Shown here in pieces: positions 38,309 to 49,469 of a DNA stretch of 64,000 nucleotides. The DNA lies in NCBI GenBank assembly GCA_015680685.1, contig MNCI01036292.1:615254-679253 (forward strand), written 5' to 3'. This DNA is from Gnetum montanum. Lineage: Eukaryota > Streptophyta > Gnetopsida > Gnetales > Gnetaceae. Both the position numbers and the translations under genes were made by a program. The notes beneath the pieces are model-generated. The model had not been told where the DNA came from. It made no database searches and saw only the letters and a program-made list of their open reading frames with translations. Each line of letters begins with the position of its first letter. Within the stretch, counting starts at the first letter, position 1.

Positions 38309-39590
38309 ATGAGCAGACATGAAAATCTTCATTCACCTTTAATCTTGATTGGACCTCATGGAAAACTCATGAGATGCATGAACATAGAGCTTTTGGACTT
38401 TGAACTACCTCCTTGTGACACCAACGTAGCATCCTTAGAAACATTACTATACTGGCCAAAACATTTGTTCCAAGATTTAGATTTAGAAGCTGGTGATGTA
38501 ACTGAAGATCCACTCATAAAAATCCCCATAACAACATGTAAAGGTAAGGTGAGAACATTGAAGCTTAGCTCTTTATTGGAGCCAAAGATCTAGTAGAATA
38601 TCTCTAGAGTCCTTAACAATAATTTCAAAGTATTTTCATGGTCTTATGATGATATGTTGGGCTTAGACCCACACATAATACAACACAACATTATTTTAGA
38701 TCCACATGTCAAGCTAGTTAAATAAAAATCTCATAAAATCAAGCCAAAGATTGCATTGGTTATTTGCAACGAAATCACTAAACTCTATTAGGATGGGTTC
38801 ATCCATGCAATCGATTATGTAGATTGGATATCAAACATCATAGTTGTCCCCAAGAAAACTGGGGGTATACCGATCTACATAGACTTCCAAGACTTAAACA
38901 AGGCAACCATCAAAGATGATTTCCCATTGCCCAACATCAACCAACTTGTTGATACTATAGTTGGTCATGCCTTATTATCCTTCATGGATGGGTTCTTGGG
39001 GTACAACCAAATTTGTATAAACCTAGAACATCAACTTGCTATGACTTTCATGACCCCTTGGGGGAAATTTTTCTATACAATGATGTCCTTTGGACAAAAG
39101 AATAATGGAGCAACATACCAACATGCCATGACCTACACCTTTAGTGACTATCTTTCAAAACGGCTAAATGATTACGTTGATGATATAGTGGTTAAGTCTA
39201 AAAAGGCTCATGACCACATAAATAACTTGAACCTTGTCCTTCAACATTGCGATAGGCATGACCTTCGCCTTAATCCAAAAAAGTGTATCTTCGGCATTAA
39301 AACTAGTCACATGTTAGGCTTTGTGGTATCAAAGATAGGAATACACATTGATCCAAATAACGTTAAGGCTATTATCAACTTAGAACCACCCACAAACCTT
39401 AAGGAGCTATCCAGACTATAGGGGAGAAAAAAATTTATACATAGATTTATTGCCAGGTTGACTGATAAGTTACATCCAATGCAACACCTACTCAAAAAAG
39501 GTGTCAACTTCGAATGGACAAATCAATGCCAAGAAGTATTCAAAAATTTGAAAAAGGAGTTGGTTCATCTTCCAACCATTTACCCTCCAT
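38309..39590 (+). pseudogene. Gypsy reverse transcriptase (plus-strand element)
   Basis: The leader frame 38309-38593 (IGPHGKLMRCMN, LDLEAGDVTEDPL) precedes RT. The RT body has KPKIALVICNEITKLY, IYIDFQDLNKATIKDDF (in place of C-V-D-F-R-D-L) and then the open frame 38927-39421 with INQLVDTIVGHALLSFMDGF, FFYTMMSFG and NDYVDDIVVKSKK; the YVDD active site is at 39173. The connection continues HRFIARLTDKLHPMQHLLKK to 39590. In-frame stops are TAGTAG at 38591, TAA at 38722, TAG at 38789 and TAG at 39419, most where sister copies have Gln. It makes DNA from element RNA. Confidence 0.8.
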
Positions 39591-40620
39591 AAAGAGACAA
39601 GCCATTCTACATCTATCTTGCAACCTCGAACACATCCATTACCTCTCTACTTTGTCAAAAGAGAGATGATGGTTCTGAAATTCCTGTTTACTACATGAGT
39701 CATGGACTAATAGCTCACGAGACAAAATACAACGATGTGGAAAAAAATTGGCTTGCCTTAGACTTGGCACTTAAGAAATGGATCCAAAACCTCTTCCATA
39801 GTTAGGTTAACATCATTTGCAAAAGTAACATACTTAGGGCCATTACAACCAACAGATATGAAAGTAGCAAAATAGCCAAATGGAAAGCAATAACCATGGA
39901 GTTTGACCTACATTATGTAGCATAGTCATCCACAAAGGGTCAAGCAACAGCTTCACCCGTAAATGATCAAGCAACCATAGATCTAGAATTCCTAGATAAG
40001 CATCTTAGTATTATAAGCCTAATGCCTATAAACTTCGAGGTAATTTTACACTTTGACAGTGCTCCAACCATGCAAGGCAATAGTGCCACTGCTGTTATGA
40101 CATTTCCCTCTGAAAAAATCTGACCTTTTGCATACCACTTTGCATTTCTTTGTACCAATAATGTAGTAGAATACGAAGGCCTCCTAAGTGACATTCTAGT
40201 AACTCAGGAGTTAGGCATTCAAAATATAGTGATTCAAGGTGATTCACAACTGTTCATTAACTAATTCACAGAAGTATACACCTATAAATCACAACACTTA
40301 CAACGTTACTATGATTTAGCAAAATACTTACTCAAACAATTTGCAACCTTAGATGTTCAACACATTCCCCACAATGAAAATGCTATAGCCGATGCATTGG
40401 CTACTTTAGCTTTAAGCATATCACCAAATATGTTTACTACCTTACCCACTTCAATAGTGAAGTGCACTAACCCTATCATTCATACAACAGGTAGTATCAC
40501 ATCTATAAGTGTAGCCCACAGTCAAGAATGGTATGATGACATCAAAGCATACCTTCAACATGGTGAGCCTCCACAAATCTTGACATCTGCGCAAAAAGAT
40601 GTAGTACGAAAATAAGCACA
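39591..40620 (+). pseudogene. Two RNase H modules (plus-strand element)
   Basis: 39600-39960 is the RT-linked RNase H (SITSLLCQ, PVYYMSHGL, NIICKSNILRAIT). 39990-40610 is a second, archaeal-type module: ILHFDSAPTMQGNSATAV with its first aspartate, FLCTNNVVEYEGLL with the glutamate, VIQGDSQLFIN with the second aspartate, and HNENAIADALATLAL with the last. All four acidic positions are kept despite several stops. The tail PQILTSAQKDVVRK leads to integrase. The dual arrangement supports Tat-clade membership. Confidence 0.75.
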
Positions 40621-40633
40621 GCAGTACCTCCTC

Positions 40634-41770
40634 ATGGGTGAAAATGCTTCATGTCATAAATCATATGATGGGATACTGTTAACTTGTGTCAATAGTAGCG
40701 AAGCACAAAGAATTATGGACCAAGTTCATGAGGGACTATGTGGACAGCATATAGCTCCTAGGGAAATGGGGGAAAAAATTAGATGTCTAGGCTACTATTG
40801 GCCTTATATGGAACATGATTACATTTCCAAGGTTAGGAGATGTGACGTATGCCAAGAACATGAGAATCTAATACATGTATCACCTATGGATTTTCACACT
40901 ACACAAGTCATGTGGCCATTTCAATGTTGGCGATTAGACATCATAGGACCTATAATGCCTAAGTCTTTCACAGGACACAACTTCAGTATTACCACAATTG
41001 AGTATTTCACAAAGTGAGTAGAAGCTATTCCCCTTAGGAAGAACACATCTCAATAGGTTTGCAAATTCATTCTAGACAATATAGTGACCCGATTTGGTCT
41101 CCCTTTAACCATAGTTACAAACAATGGGCCACAATTTAGTAGCGCAAAAACCAAATCTTTCTATCAAAACCTTGGCATTAAACACTCCTTTTCATCACAA
41201 TACTATCCTTAGACAAATGGCCAAGTGGAGCCCACCAATAAGGCCATCGTCAACCTTCTGAAAAAGATTCTTAGCAACAACAAGTGACGATGGCATGAGC
41301 AACTCGTCTATGCACTTTACACCTACCACACAACATGCAGAACTACAATAGGTAAAACACCATATAGTATTATGTATGGATCTGAAGCAGCGTTACCTCT
41401 TGAATTGTAGGTCTCATCACTTCACATGATCCTCTCAAACTTTATGGATGAGGCTTAGAAAAATGAGTCAAGAATCATTGATTTTGACTATAGGGAGGAA
41501 GAGTGCATCCAAATGCTTAATTGCATCAAGTGGTATCAAGACAAATAATGGCAAAAGCACTACCACAATCTACACCAACGCTTGATCAAGAAAGGGTATC
41601 TAGTCCTCAAGGCCACTTGCGAACCCATGAATAAGTTCTCAGCCAACTGGGAAGGGCCTTTTTTGATCACTAAGGCATATGAAAATGGAGCCTTCAAACT
41701 TGCTGATTTAGATGGTAATGAATTTGCCAATCTAGTCAAACATTTGTACCTAAATCCATATTATACTTAA
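40634..41770 (+). pseudogene. Gypsy integrase (plus-strand element)
   Basis: The open frame 40634-41017 holds the HHCC zinc domain (H near residues 32 and 39, C at 70 and 73 in RRCDVCQEH) and the first core aspartate in WRLDIIGPI. The core continues to 41300 with TNNGPQFSSAK, where the second aspartate is N, and TNGQVEPTNKA with the glutamate. 41582-41770 is the C-terminal GPF/Y module: NWEGPFLITKAYENGAFKLA and NLVKHLYLNPYY. In-frame stops at 41015 (TGA for Trp), 41056, 41211, 41408 and 41457 (TAG) break the frame. The stop at 41768 is followed in the same frame by a decapeptide-coding array. Confidence 0.8.
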
Positions 41771-41818
41771 CATGTAGTATTGCATGAACAATGAAAGCAA
41801 GGTAAGCAAAACATCCTC

Positions 41819-42300
41819 TATGATGTTAAACTGGCACAGAGCATCCACTATGACGTTAAACTAGCATAGAAAATCCACTATGATGTTAAACTAGCATAGA
41901 GCATCCACTATGATGTTAAATTGGCACAGAGCATCTGCTATAACATTAAACTAGCATAGAACATCTGCTATAATGTTAAACTAGCATAGATCATCCACTA
42001 CGATGTTAAACTGGCATAAAACGACTGCTATGATGTTAAACTAGCACAAAGCATCCGTGATGACATTAAATTAGCACAAAGTGTCTGCTATGATATTAAA
42101 CTAGCATAGAATGTCCTTGGACTATGACATGAAACTGGCACACACAACATGGTCCACTATGACTTTAAATTGGCTAGCGACCATCTGCTATGATGTTAAA
42201 CTAGCACAACATGGTCCATTTGGACCTTAAACTAGGATCACGGTCTACTGGGACCTTAAACTAGCATAGCCAATACTTTACCAAGACCTAAAACTAGGTT
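41819..42300 (+). repeat. Post-integrase tandem array, exact 30-bp period
   Basis: Ten units in strict 30-bp register fill 41821-42120, each like TGATGTTAAACTAGCATAGA followed by GCATCCACTA. 42121-42300 holds looser units with GACCTTAAACTAG. In the integrase frame the unit reads YDVKLAQSIH, with the Gln codon turned to TAG in most units. The period is ten codons. The sister element's array (53490-53765) also keeps YDVKL-type peptides in frame. This may be a coding C-terminal extension or simply satellite-like expansion; no spacers exist, so it is not CRISPR. Confidence 0.85.
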
Positions 42301-43809
42301 TGCAATTCACCATCTATAGTTCAACATACACAATCCTGTGAACAAGCGATCAAGAATACTACACATCTTTCATTGCTTGCCCATGCCTCTCAGGGAAAAA
42401 TGGGGTGGGGCACTATAGTTCCAAAATGCAATTCATGATGTTAAGGGAAAACACTCTAGGGCATTTGCAATTTCATTTCCCTTGGCATCTTGCTAATCTT
42501 TTGAAGATGTCGTTTGGCATCTTGCTAACCTTCCAGAGCTACCACCATCACTGCCAACCATGTTGATTTTAGCTCTCCCCATCAACAACACTCACTTGAG
42601 TCCCAATAGTACTATGGCACAACCACAACATTTCCATCCTCCAACACTCACTATCACCCAAGTTTGGAAGAACATTTGGTAGCATGATTCTCCATCATGT
42701 TGCTGGGTTTCCTGGCTCCTACCATTAGTGAGAATGCTTGAGCACCTACATCACCATTGCTCCTAGCCTCTTGAGTGCTCACTTCTGGTGTGGCTACTTG
42801 AGCATTTCTAGCTTGCCACCACCGATGCCTACACTATCCTTCCCACTTTGGACATTTCATGAACTTGACATAGCACTCATAGACCACGCAATGCCCTAGG
42901 AAAGCAGGAATTCACCCTCATTTCACATGGTGGTTGTTTTTTCTTATTTTCTCTATGTTGCATTTGTAGAATAAAGCCTAGATGGTGTCATTCAGGAATG
43001 CATTTCACCATGAGAGTGAGACACTACATTGTTCCAATATACCCACTTCGGTTGGCCTAGCTACTTGAGAGTGCATACCCCAATATCCCCTTAATTAACC
43101 TACCCTCTACCTCTTGCCTTTGCAATGTCCAACATCCCTTGAAAGCTTCTCCAATACATAGGAAACCCATTCTCAAGCTTAGCTGCAAAACCCATGATGG
43201 ACATAACACAACTCATCCCACGGAAAGCCCTTATAAGCTGGTCAAAGCCCCGCATGGGTGTAACACAACTCATCCTAGGGAGGAAACATCTACCCTACAA
43301 CTACGATGCAGTTGCCTTCAAGTGGATATGGATATGCAATTTTCCTAAAATGCAAGAAAAATATAAGAAAATAAGAAAAAAGAAAGGAAAATGAGACAAG
43401 ACAAGTGTCCAAGTCAAATGGCATAGTTGCCACTTTGCAACCATCTTAGTCTTGGATCAACTATCTCTAAGCACTCTGACAAGAGGTTGAAATCCAAAGG
43501 GAAGGACACCTATGCATGCTAACTCCCTCACAAGCACTCTGATGAGGGATCATGCTATGGCAACACACCATCGTGGCATTACATTTCACAGCTACCCATT
43601 CTATCAAGGCTATCCCTTATCCCCCTGACCCATCTCCTTGTACCTATCCCCTGGTTCCTACCATACTACAATACTTCATTTCCAGAGCACTCTCAAGCAT
43701 AGCAAAGCATTTTCTAAGTAGGCACTGATGAATGGTGTTGATGTCAAGTTCATCATGGTGTTTCATATTCTTTGTCGATGTCTCTCAGGTTGATCCTCCA
43801 GACGTTGAC
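42301..43809 (+). other. 3' untranslated region of the plus-strand element
   Basis: No coding motif. 43185-43300 holds two copies of a unit with GCATGGGTGTAACACAACTCATCC (also GATGGACATAACACAACTCATCC). The same unit in reverse occurs at 52721-52860 and 30990-31110 in the other elements. 43480-43560 repeats CTCTGA(C/T)(A/G)AGRGG words. Confidence 0.55.
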
Positions 43810-43822
43810 AAAGAGGGGCTAG
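43810..43822 (+). other. Polypurine tract of the plus-strand element
   Basis: AAAGAGGGGCTAG immediately before TGAAACACC of the 3' LTR. Same tract as at 30682-30694 and 52408-52420 on the other strand. Confidence 0.85.
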
Positions 43823-45668
43823 TGAAACACCACTAATTTTGGGCTCCTACAACTCAATAGAAAATTTTTCTAAGTGTCAAAACTTGGGCAAAATAAATTT
43901 TTCTAAGTTTGACTTTACACTATGCAACGTAGACAGTGTAGCACCCTAGAAGTCCTAATGTTTGCAAACTTTTTTCTAAGTCTTCCTACTATGCCCTCTA
44001 GTGCGGCTACCGTAGCACATGTTTTCAAGGCTAGTTTGCACAAATGTTAGGCCAGAAGTAGTCAAAAGGGCACTAAGGATGGACTAAATAGTTTGGCAAA
44101 TTTTCTATCTCTAGGATTTTCAAGCTTGCTACACTCTTCAACTTGCCCAACTTGACACATGTCCCGGTTGCTAGTCCACCTAGGTGCTAGGCTAGGAGTT
44201 GTCAAAGGTGCTTAGGATGGAAAAAATAGTTTGGCAAATTTTCCATCTTTGGGCCTATTATGCTATGCTATGCATGGAAGAGGCATGTTTTGGTTGCTAA
44301 ATTTGCTTTGGTGCTTAGGATGTATCATGCTATTCTCACATGGAAGAGGTACTTTCTGGTTGCTAAAGTTGCTTGTCTTACTACATCATAGAGTGGCATT
44401 TCCAAGTTTGACAAAATTCACTAAAAAATGAGTGCTACGCTGTGCTACTTTGTGCAGTATAGATAGCATAGCAGGCTAAAACCACAAAATTTTTCTAAGT
44501 GTTCATGCTATGCTTCATCACATTGGCTAGTGTAGATAGCATAACACTTGGAAAATGCCTCCGAATGCCTCTAAAAAGCTTCCAGAGCTTACCATCGACC
44601 TTTATTTCAGCTCTATCATCTCTCCTATGGGTAATATCAGTAGTCTAATTTGTTTTTTGCATCCCTTGTTGACCCCAAAAGTTGTCCCTACACTTGGCCC
44701 TACTCGGCAGAGGGGGAATACGTAGTCTCAAAGCATAGGCTCCAAGTTGCATTTTGTCATTTTTTGTAGGTACATGGTAGTCCTTCAGACTCTAGCACAT
44801 GTAGTTCGGTAGTATGATCATAGTTTCATAGATTTTTGGTCCCCATTCCTATCTTGTAGAGCATAGCACCATTGAGCTTAACACTCTGAGCATAGCATGC
44901 TAGCATGACCTATTGTTCATATTCGTGTTATGCGGGACCTAGGACATATGGCATCCAGTCCACATCTCCTATCAACCCTAGCTCTATAAATACCTTGATA
45001 ATTAGCATTCTAAAGGTTGCCTTTGGTAGAAGATTAGTGAACAAAATGTTGATGAGTGATAAATATCAACATTTGAGCATTCCAAGTACCTACTTCACCC
45101 TTGCACTTGAGCATGACATATGGCTAAGCATCACACCTATCACCCATATAGCATAACAACTATCATCTAGCAATCTCCATCTCCTTTACTATCAGCACCA
45201 CATTTGCAACATTCCAGGGACTATGGCCATACTACCTCGCTACCCCATTATGCCTGTCTGACACTATATGTCGGTTGTAAACATCATTTAATCAAAATTC
45301 ATGCTCCCTAATCTTGGGATGGTGCATTTTCTCATCTAAACTCTCATTTAATTTTCCTACAACATATATTTCAAATTGTTGGTATACTTATTTATTTTTA
45401 TTGTCAATATGCATTTAGACATTCACGTTGGTACACCTACTTATATACATGTTATGCTCCTGTGTGTTCTGACTCCTGCATGTGATGCTATAAAAATAAT
45501 ATTTGCAAATGCTTATTAGATACCATGAAAGTCCTTGTTTGATCGACCAAACCACTCATGGTGGCCCATTTCCATTCTCTCCAGCATGGCCCTCCCAAGG
45601 ACTTAGGGTTAGGTTGTACACCTAACAACCTCTTGGTGTTCCAGCCATTGAAATTTTCAAATGCTACA
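43823..45668 (+). repeat. 3' LTR of the plus-strand gypsy element
   Basis: Starts TGAAACACC after the PPT and ends AAATGCTACA. It is 1846 bp against 2066 bp of its partner at 19551; the difference is one larger deletion near 44260-44290 and small indels. TATA box at 44985. Followed by target duplication CTTGC. Confidence 0.85.
44985..44992 (+). promoter_or_regulatory. LTR TATA box
   Basis: TATAAATA in GCTCTATAAATACC, at the same place as 20929 in the partner LTR. Confidence 0.65.
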
Positions 45669-45673
45669 CTTGC
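45669..45673. other. Target-site duplication, right copy (CTTGC)
   Basis: Partner of CTCAC at 19546-19550, two transitions apart. Confidence 0.7.
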
Positions 45674-45900
45674 CTCTCTAGGCTCCACAACTTTATGATG
45701 GCATGACCTCTAACCCTAGGTATAAATTCCTTAGGTCAAACCACTAAAGGTTACCTCAAGAGATATGTCCGTTATTACATGCCCTTTTGGGTATTAATCA
45801 CAACTAGACTTTAGGTATTGTTAAGATAACAATAACATTTGTTATGAAGAGACACCATCTTTATTAGGCAACTACATCATTTGGGAATGGGGACGTGACA
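45674..45900 (-). repeat. 5' LTR of the CCR4-bearing element, proximal part
   Basis: Matches 14264-14490. On the minus strand it begins TGTCACGTCCCCATTCCC, the LTR start. It is the continuation of 19209-19550. Confidence 0.75.
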
Positions 45901-47344
45901 AACAGCTTGAGATTATAAATGTTAAACTTAAAGTTCTCAAAGTAAGATTCACCAATCAAAGATCTACTGTAAGAACCTAGCTAGAAGGATGAAAAACTAC
46001 TAGGAATTGTAGAATACAATTAGGGCATTTGACAATGAATGCAAAAAATTTGCTACCTAATTTGTCAATGTTACAGAGCTATTCTTAATAATTCTTTATC
46101 ATTGGAATGTGCCCATTCTAGCCCACATTGATGAAGTTGTGTAGAATTCAATTTCAAGAGTAAGGAGGAGAAGATGAAGGCATTGTTGGATGCTTTCATC
46201 TTCCACCAGAAGTTGCAGCAGCATTAGGACAATCATAACATCCTCAACCACCAAGAGCACCTAAAGTAGGAGAAGGTTCCTCAGAATCTCAAGAGCCTCC
46301 ATCACCTGAGACCATTTAATCTTCCTTCTCATCTTCATGCCATTAGAGGAATTATGTTGTCAAGTTTTATCCTAGTATATGATTTTGTGATCCTAAATAC
46401 TAGAAAATCTTTTAATGATTATATATCTATATACTTAGGCACTTAGTCTTTGTTGTATGTGTGTTGATGTTGTTGTATGAGTGTCATTAGTCAATAATCT
46501 CATATCTTCCTAATTTTGTAAAGAAATTAAGGTTAAGTTTTCATTCAGTCATGAGGGTATGATGAATCATGGATTGGATACATTGACTAGGCCCTAACGA
46601 TTAGGCCTCATTAACTAGGCCCCATCAATGCATGATTTGATGCATTAACATGGCCTCGATTACATAGTGTTAGTTTTTGCCTCTAAATACATGCTCTCCC
46701 ACCATGTTTAGGTAATAGTCCTTGTCATAGAGTAGTAAAGCTCTTGTAGTTTCTTTTCTCCAGATTTAGAATATTTCTCAAGTGCCCATAGTAGGAGTCA
46801 TTGAGTGTATGAATCTTTATTTGAGCACTATTGTACCTAAGCATGATAGTGTGTGCGACAATAAAGACAAGCTTTCCAATAAACCTTGCACCACTTTGGC
46901 TAGATTAAATGTTTTATTCATGCATTTTATGTTTTATGCAATTTTATTTAATGTGCTCAAGTAATTAAGCTAATTAAGCTAAACTAAGCTAGCTAGGTTA
47001 AATAACAATTAAGTAAGCACATAAGTATGACCACTTTAAGCATGCACATGATGCTTGGTGATCTTAAAAATGCTTAATGTTTGGTAACACGGTAGTGTTA
47101 TATGTGTTCAAGATGTGTATGAAAAGTGGGATCAAATACTTATGTTAGGATTAGTTAGAGATTAATTAATTAGTTAGATTAAATTTGCCATAAAATTACT
47201 TCATTTCTCTATTTCAATAACCAAGAACATAAAACATAAAATAACAAAAATCATATGCCTCGATTATACTTAACCATACATTTTTACAAGTGTAATTGGG
47301 AAGATAATGAATTACTATTAGGGAAAGTTTACTTCCGAGAGGCT
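45901..47344. other. Spacer between elements, no gene seen
   Basis: Moderately AT-rich. 46555-46650 has three (A)CTAGGCC(C/T)(C/T)A(A/T) words at short spacing. 46930-47010 repeats TTAAGCTAA. No protein or RNA motif was recognised. Confidence 0.4.
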
Positions 47345-49225
47345 TGAAACACCCCAAAATTACAAAACCCTCTTACTTCACCAGGGTCTTAGAATTCAGG
47401 CAAAGGATTTCCACAAGTGCAGCGTCATGGAAGTTTGGTAGGAAATGAATGCTCTAAGTTTAGACTATTTAGTTTGGCAAGTTTTCTATCTCCAGAGCTG
47501 ATAAGCCCGACGGACTCTCTAGCCTGCCCATCTGGGTGATTCACTCGGCTGACAGTCTACTCAAAAACCATGTGTGGAGTTGTAGGTGGTGCTCAGGATG
47601 CGCTAAATAGTACGACAAGTTTTCTAGTGAAGAAGTTTTCTATGCTACACTACGTTATGTAGCATAGAAAACCTTGAAAGACAGTTGCTCATGCAATAGA
47701 GTGCAAAACGTTGCAGCACTAAGTGCTATGCTATGCTATGCTAGGTAGTGTATCACAGTGTAGCATAGGCGAATAAAAAAGGCCTAGCTTACCAAGTGAT
47801 TCCAATGGAGAAATCACACTCAGCAAGCACTCCGGCCTCGAAAACTAGTTGCATTATTCGACTTCATGTCCTTTAGCAAGGTCTCTTACTAGAAAGTGGC
47901 GAATTGAGAAAAAAGCAGGACATGATGAATACTATGCTATGCCATGCTACATAGTGTAGCACAACCTAGTGATAATACAAAAGCAACAAGAAATGTTTCA
48001 AATGTAAGTTTAGGAAGTTTGGAGGTTCTCCTTCGCAAAAGGAAAAAGTTGCAGCTGTTAGCATGATCGAAACTTCAAACAAGTGTTTGAAACTTTAGCA
48101 GGAGTTGCTGATAAAGACAACTGCTACACTATGCTATGCTATGTAGTGTAGTGTAGCATAGCAGAGATAGAAATCCAACAAAATTCTTCAACAATTAGCG
48201 AAAATCTGGGCCAAGCCTTCCACAAGTTAACCTCAGTGTCATTTTCTTCTTCAAATTGGTGGCTACACTGTGCTATGCTACATAGCATAGCATGGCATAG
48301 CAAGCAGCTACGCTACCCCAATGACATGCTACGCTCCATAGCGTAACATAGTGTAGCACAACGTAGCAAGAAGCTACACTACACCAATGACATGCTACGT
48401 TCCATAGCATAGCACAATGTAGCAGGAGACTATGCTACCTCTGTATGTTTCATTTCTCATCTGCATTGTTGGCATAATTGATTCCAGCATCTCTAGTTTT
48501 GACAGCATGATTGCAGCATGGCAAGTTTACAACTGGCTTTGCATGTCCATGTAATATGGACACGTCAGCAACTCATGGTTCCAGGACACATGGCATCTAA
48601 ACCACATCTCTCGCATGCTCCTAGCCCTATAAATACCCTGATGAGCAAAGCTTAAAGGGTTGGAAAATTTGGGCAAACTTGGTTGGCAAATCTTGGGGTT
48701 ATTAGCAAATTTGGTTGGCAACTTTAAGCATTGATAGCATTTGTTGTTGGCAAGCTGGCAAACAATGTTCTTTAGCGAATTAGAAATTTAAGCAGTTGGC
48801 TTTTGAGTCTGTGCTCAAGAATTTAGTTGGCCTACTTTGAATGTTCTAGTTACCTTTGGGATCTTTGTGCTTCCTAGTGTTGCACAACCGATTGTATCCA
48901 TCTCAAAAAGTAAAGTCGCAATCTTGAGGTGGTGCCATTTTTTAACTCCAGTTTGCTTTACATTCCTACTTATCATCATTGCATTTTACATTTTTTTTAC
49001 TTCATTGCATTTAATAATTATTATATAATTTTATAAACATCATTTCCACATTACATGTTTATGAAAGGTTAAGTCAATCGAGTAAGTCCCTGTTTGATTG
49101 ACTAGACCGTTCAGGGTGCCCCGATTCTGTTTTATCCAGCACGGCCCTTGCACGGATCCAGGGTTAAAACTGTTAGCCCAACAACCTCTCTGTGTTTCCA
49201 GCCACCAACATTTTCGGTCGCTACA
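47345..49225 (+). repeat. 5' LTR of a third same-family element
   Basis: Starts TGAAACACC and ends TCGGTCGCTACA, with a TATA box at 48628 and many TGCTATGCTA / TAGCATAGCA and GCTACGCTCC words at 47640-48430. No PPT precedes it, and gag follows it, so it is a 5' LTR. About 1.88 kb. Confidence 0.85.
48628..48635 (+). promoter_or_regulatory. LTR TATA box
   Basis: TATAAATA in GCCCTATAAATACCC, as in the other LTRs of the family. Confidence 0.65.
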
Positions 49226-49231
49226 GTTTTC

Positions 49232-49249
49232 TGGTGCTAGAAGGAGGGC
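49232..49249 (+). other. Candidate primer binding site
   Basis: Six bases after the LTR end comes TGGTGCTAGAAGGAGGGC. Position and the TGG start fit a primer site, but I cannot name the tRNA. This segment is missing after the 5' LTR at 19551-21616, which suggests a deletion there. Confidence 0.4.
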
Positions 49250-49469
49250 CTTTGGTGTCTTTTCCATGTTTCATGGTAGTCCTGCACATGTTCTGTACCC
49301 TAGCACACAATAGTGTAAACATGACACACTTTTACAGTTTCTTACCCATCATGTGGTACAGATTGGTCACTCCGATGGTTCCTCTGAAATCCTGTAGGGT
49401 AGAAAGCCTCTGATCATTGCTCAGTCTTCTTGTTTTCCTTGTTTGAAAACCCTTTTAGGTTTACAAAAA

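Larger units (their letters stand above)
19551..45668 (+). mobile_element. Nested gypsy (Tat-like) element with antisense accessory gene
   Basis: Complete at both ends: 5' LTR 19551-21616, gag, protease, a tandem array, an accessory gene on the opposite strand, RT, two RNase H modules, integrase, a 30-bp tandem array, PPT 43810-43822, 3' LTR 43823-45668, and a 5-bp target duplication. A second element (29465-36423) sits inside the accessory gene. Coding frames are broken by many stops. The LTRs are visibly diverged and differ in length by about 220 bp, so the insertion is old. Two RNase H modules and a GPF/Y integrase tail without chromodomain fit the Tat clade. Confidence 0.85.
14112..45900 (-). 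mobile_element. Minus-strand LTR element carrying a CCR4-like gene (interrupted)
   Basis: Read on the minus strand the element runs: 5' LTR (45900-45674 then 19550-19209), PBS (19204-19194), about 4.7 kb internal region, PPT (14502-14491), 3' LTR (14490-14112 at least). The internal region shows no gag or pol, so the element looks non-autonomous. It does carry an intronless CCR4-family exonuclease gene in the same sense as the element. The 5' LTR was later split by the 26-kb gypsy element at 19551-45668. The far end of the 3' LTR and the element's own target duplication could not be found. Confidence 0.65.

Noticed and set aside
38309-41770. TAG read as glutamine (genetic-code change)
   Set aside because: Sister copies and neighbouring repeat units keep CAG at the same sites, and TAA and TGA stops and frameshifts also occur. 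Decay by C-to-T change explains it better.
41819-42120. Regular 30-bp repeats resembling a CRISPR array
   Set aside because: Units are directly adjacent with no unique spacers, and the setting is a plant retrotransposon.
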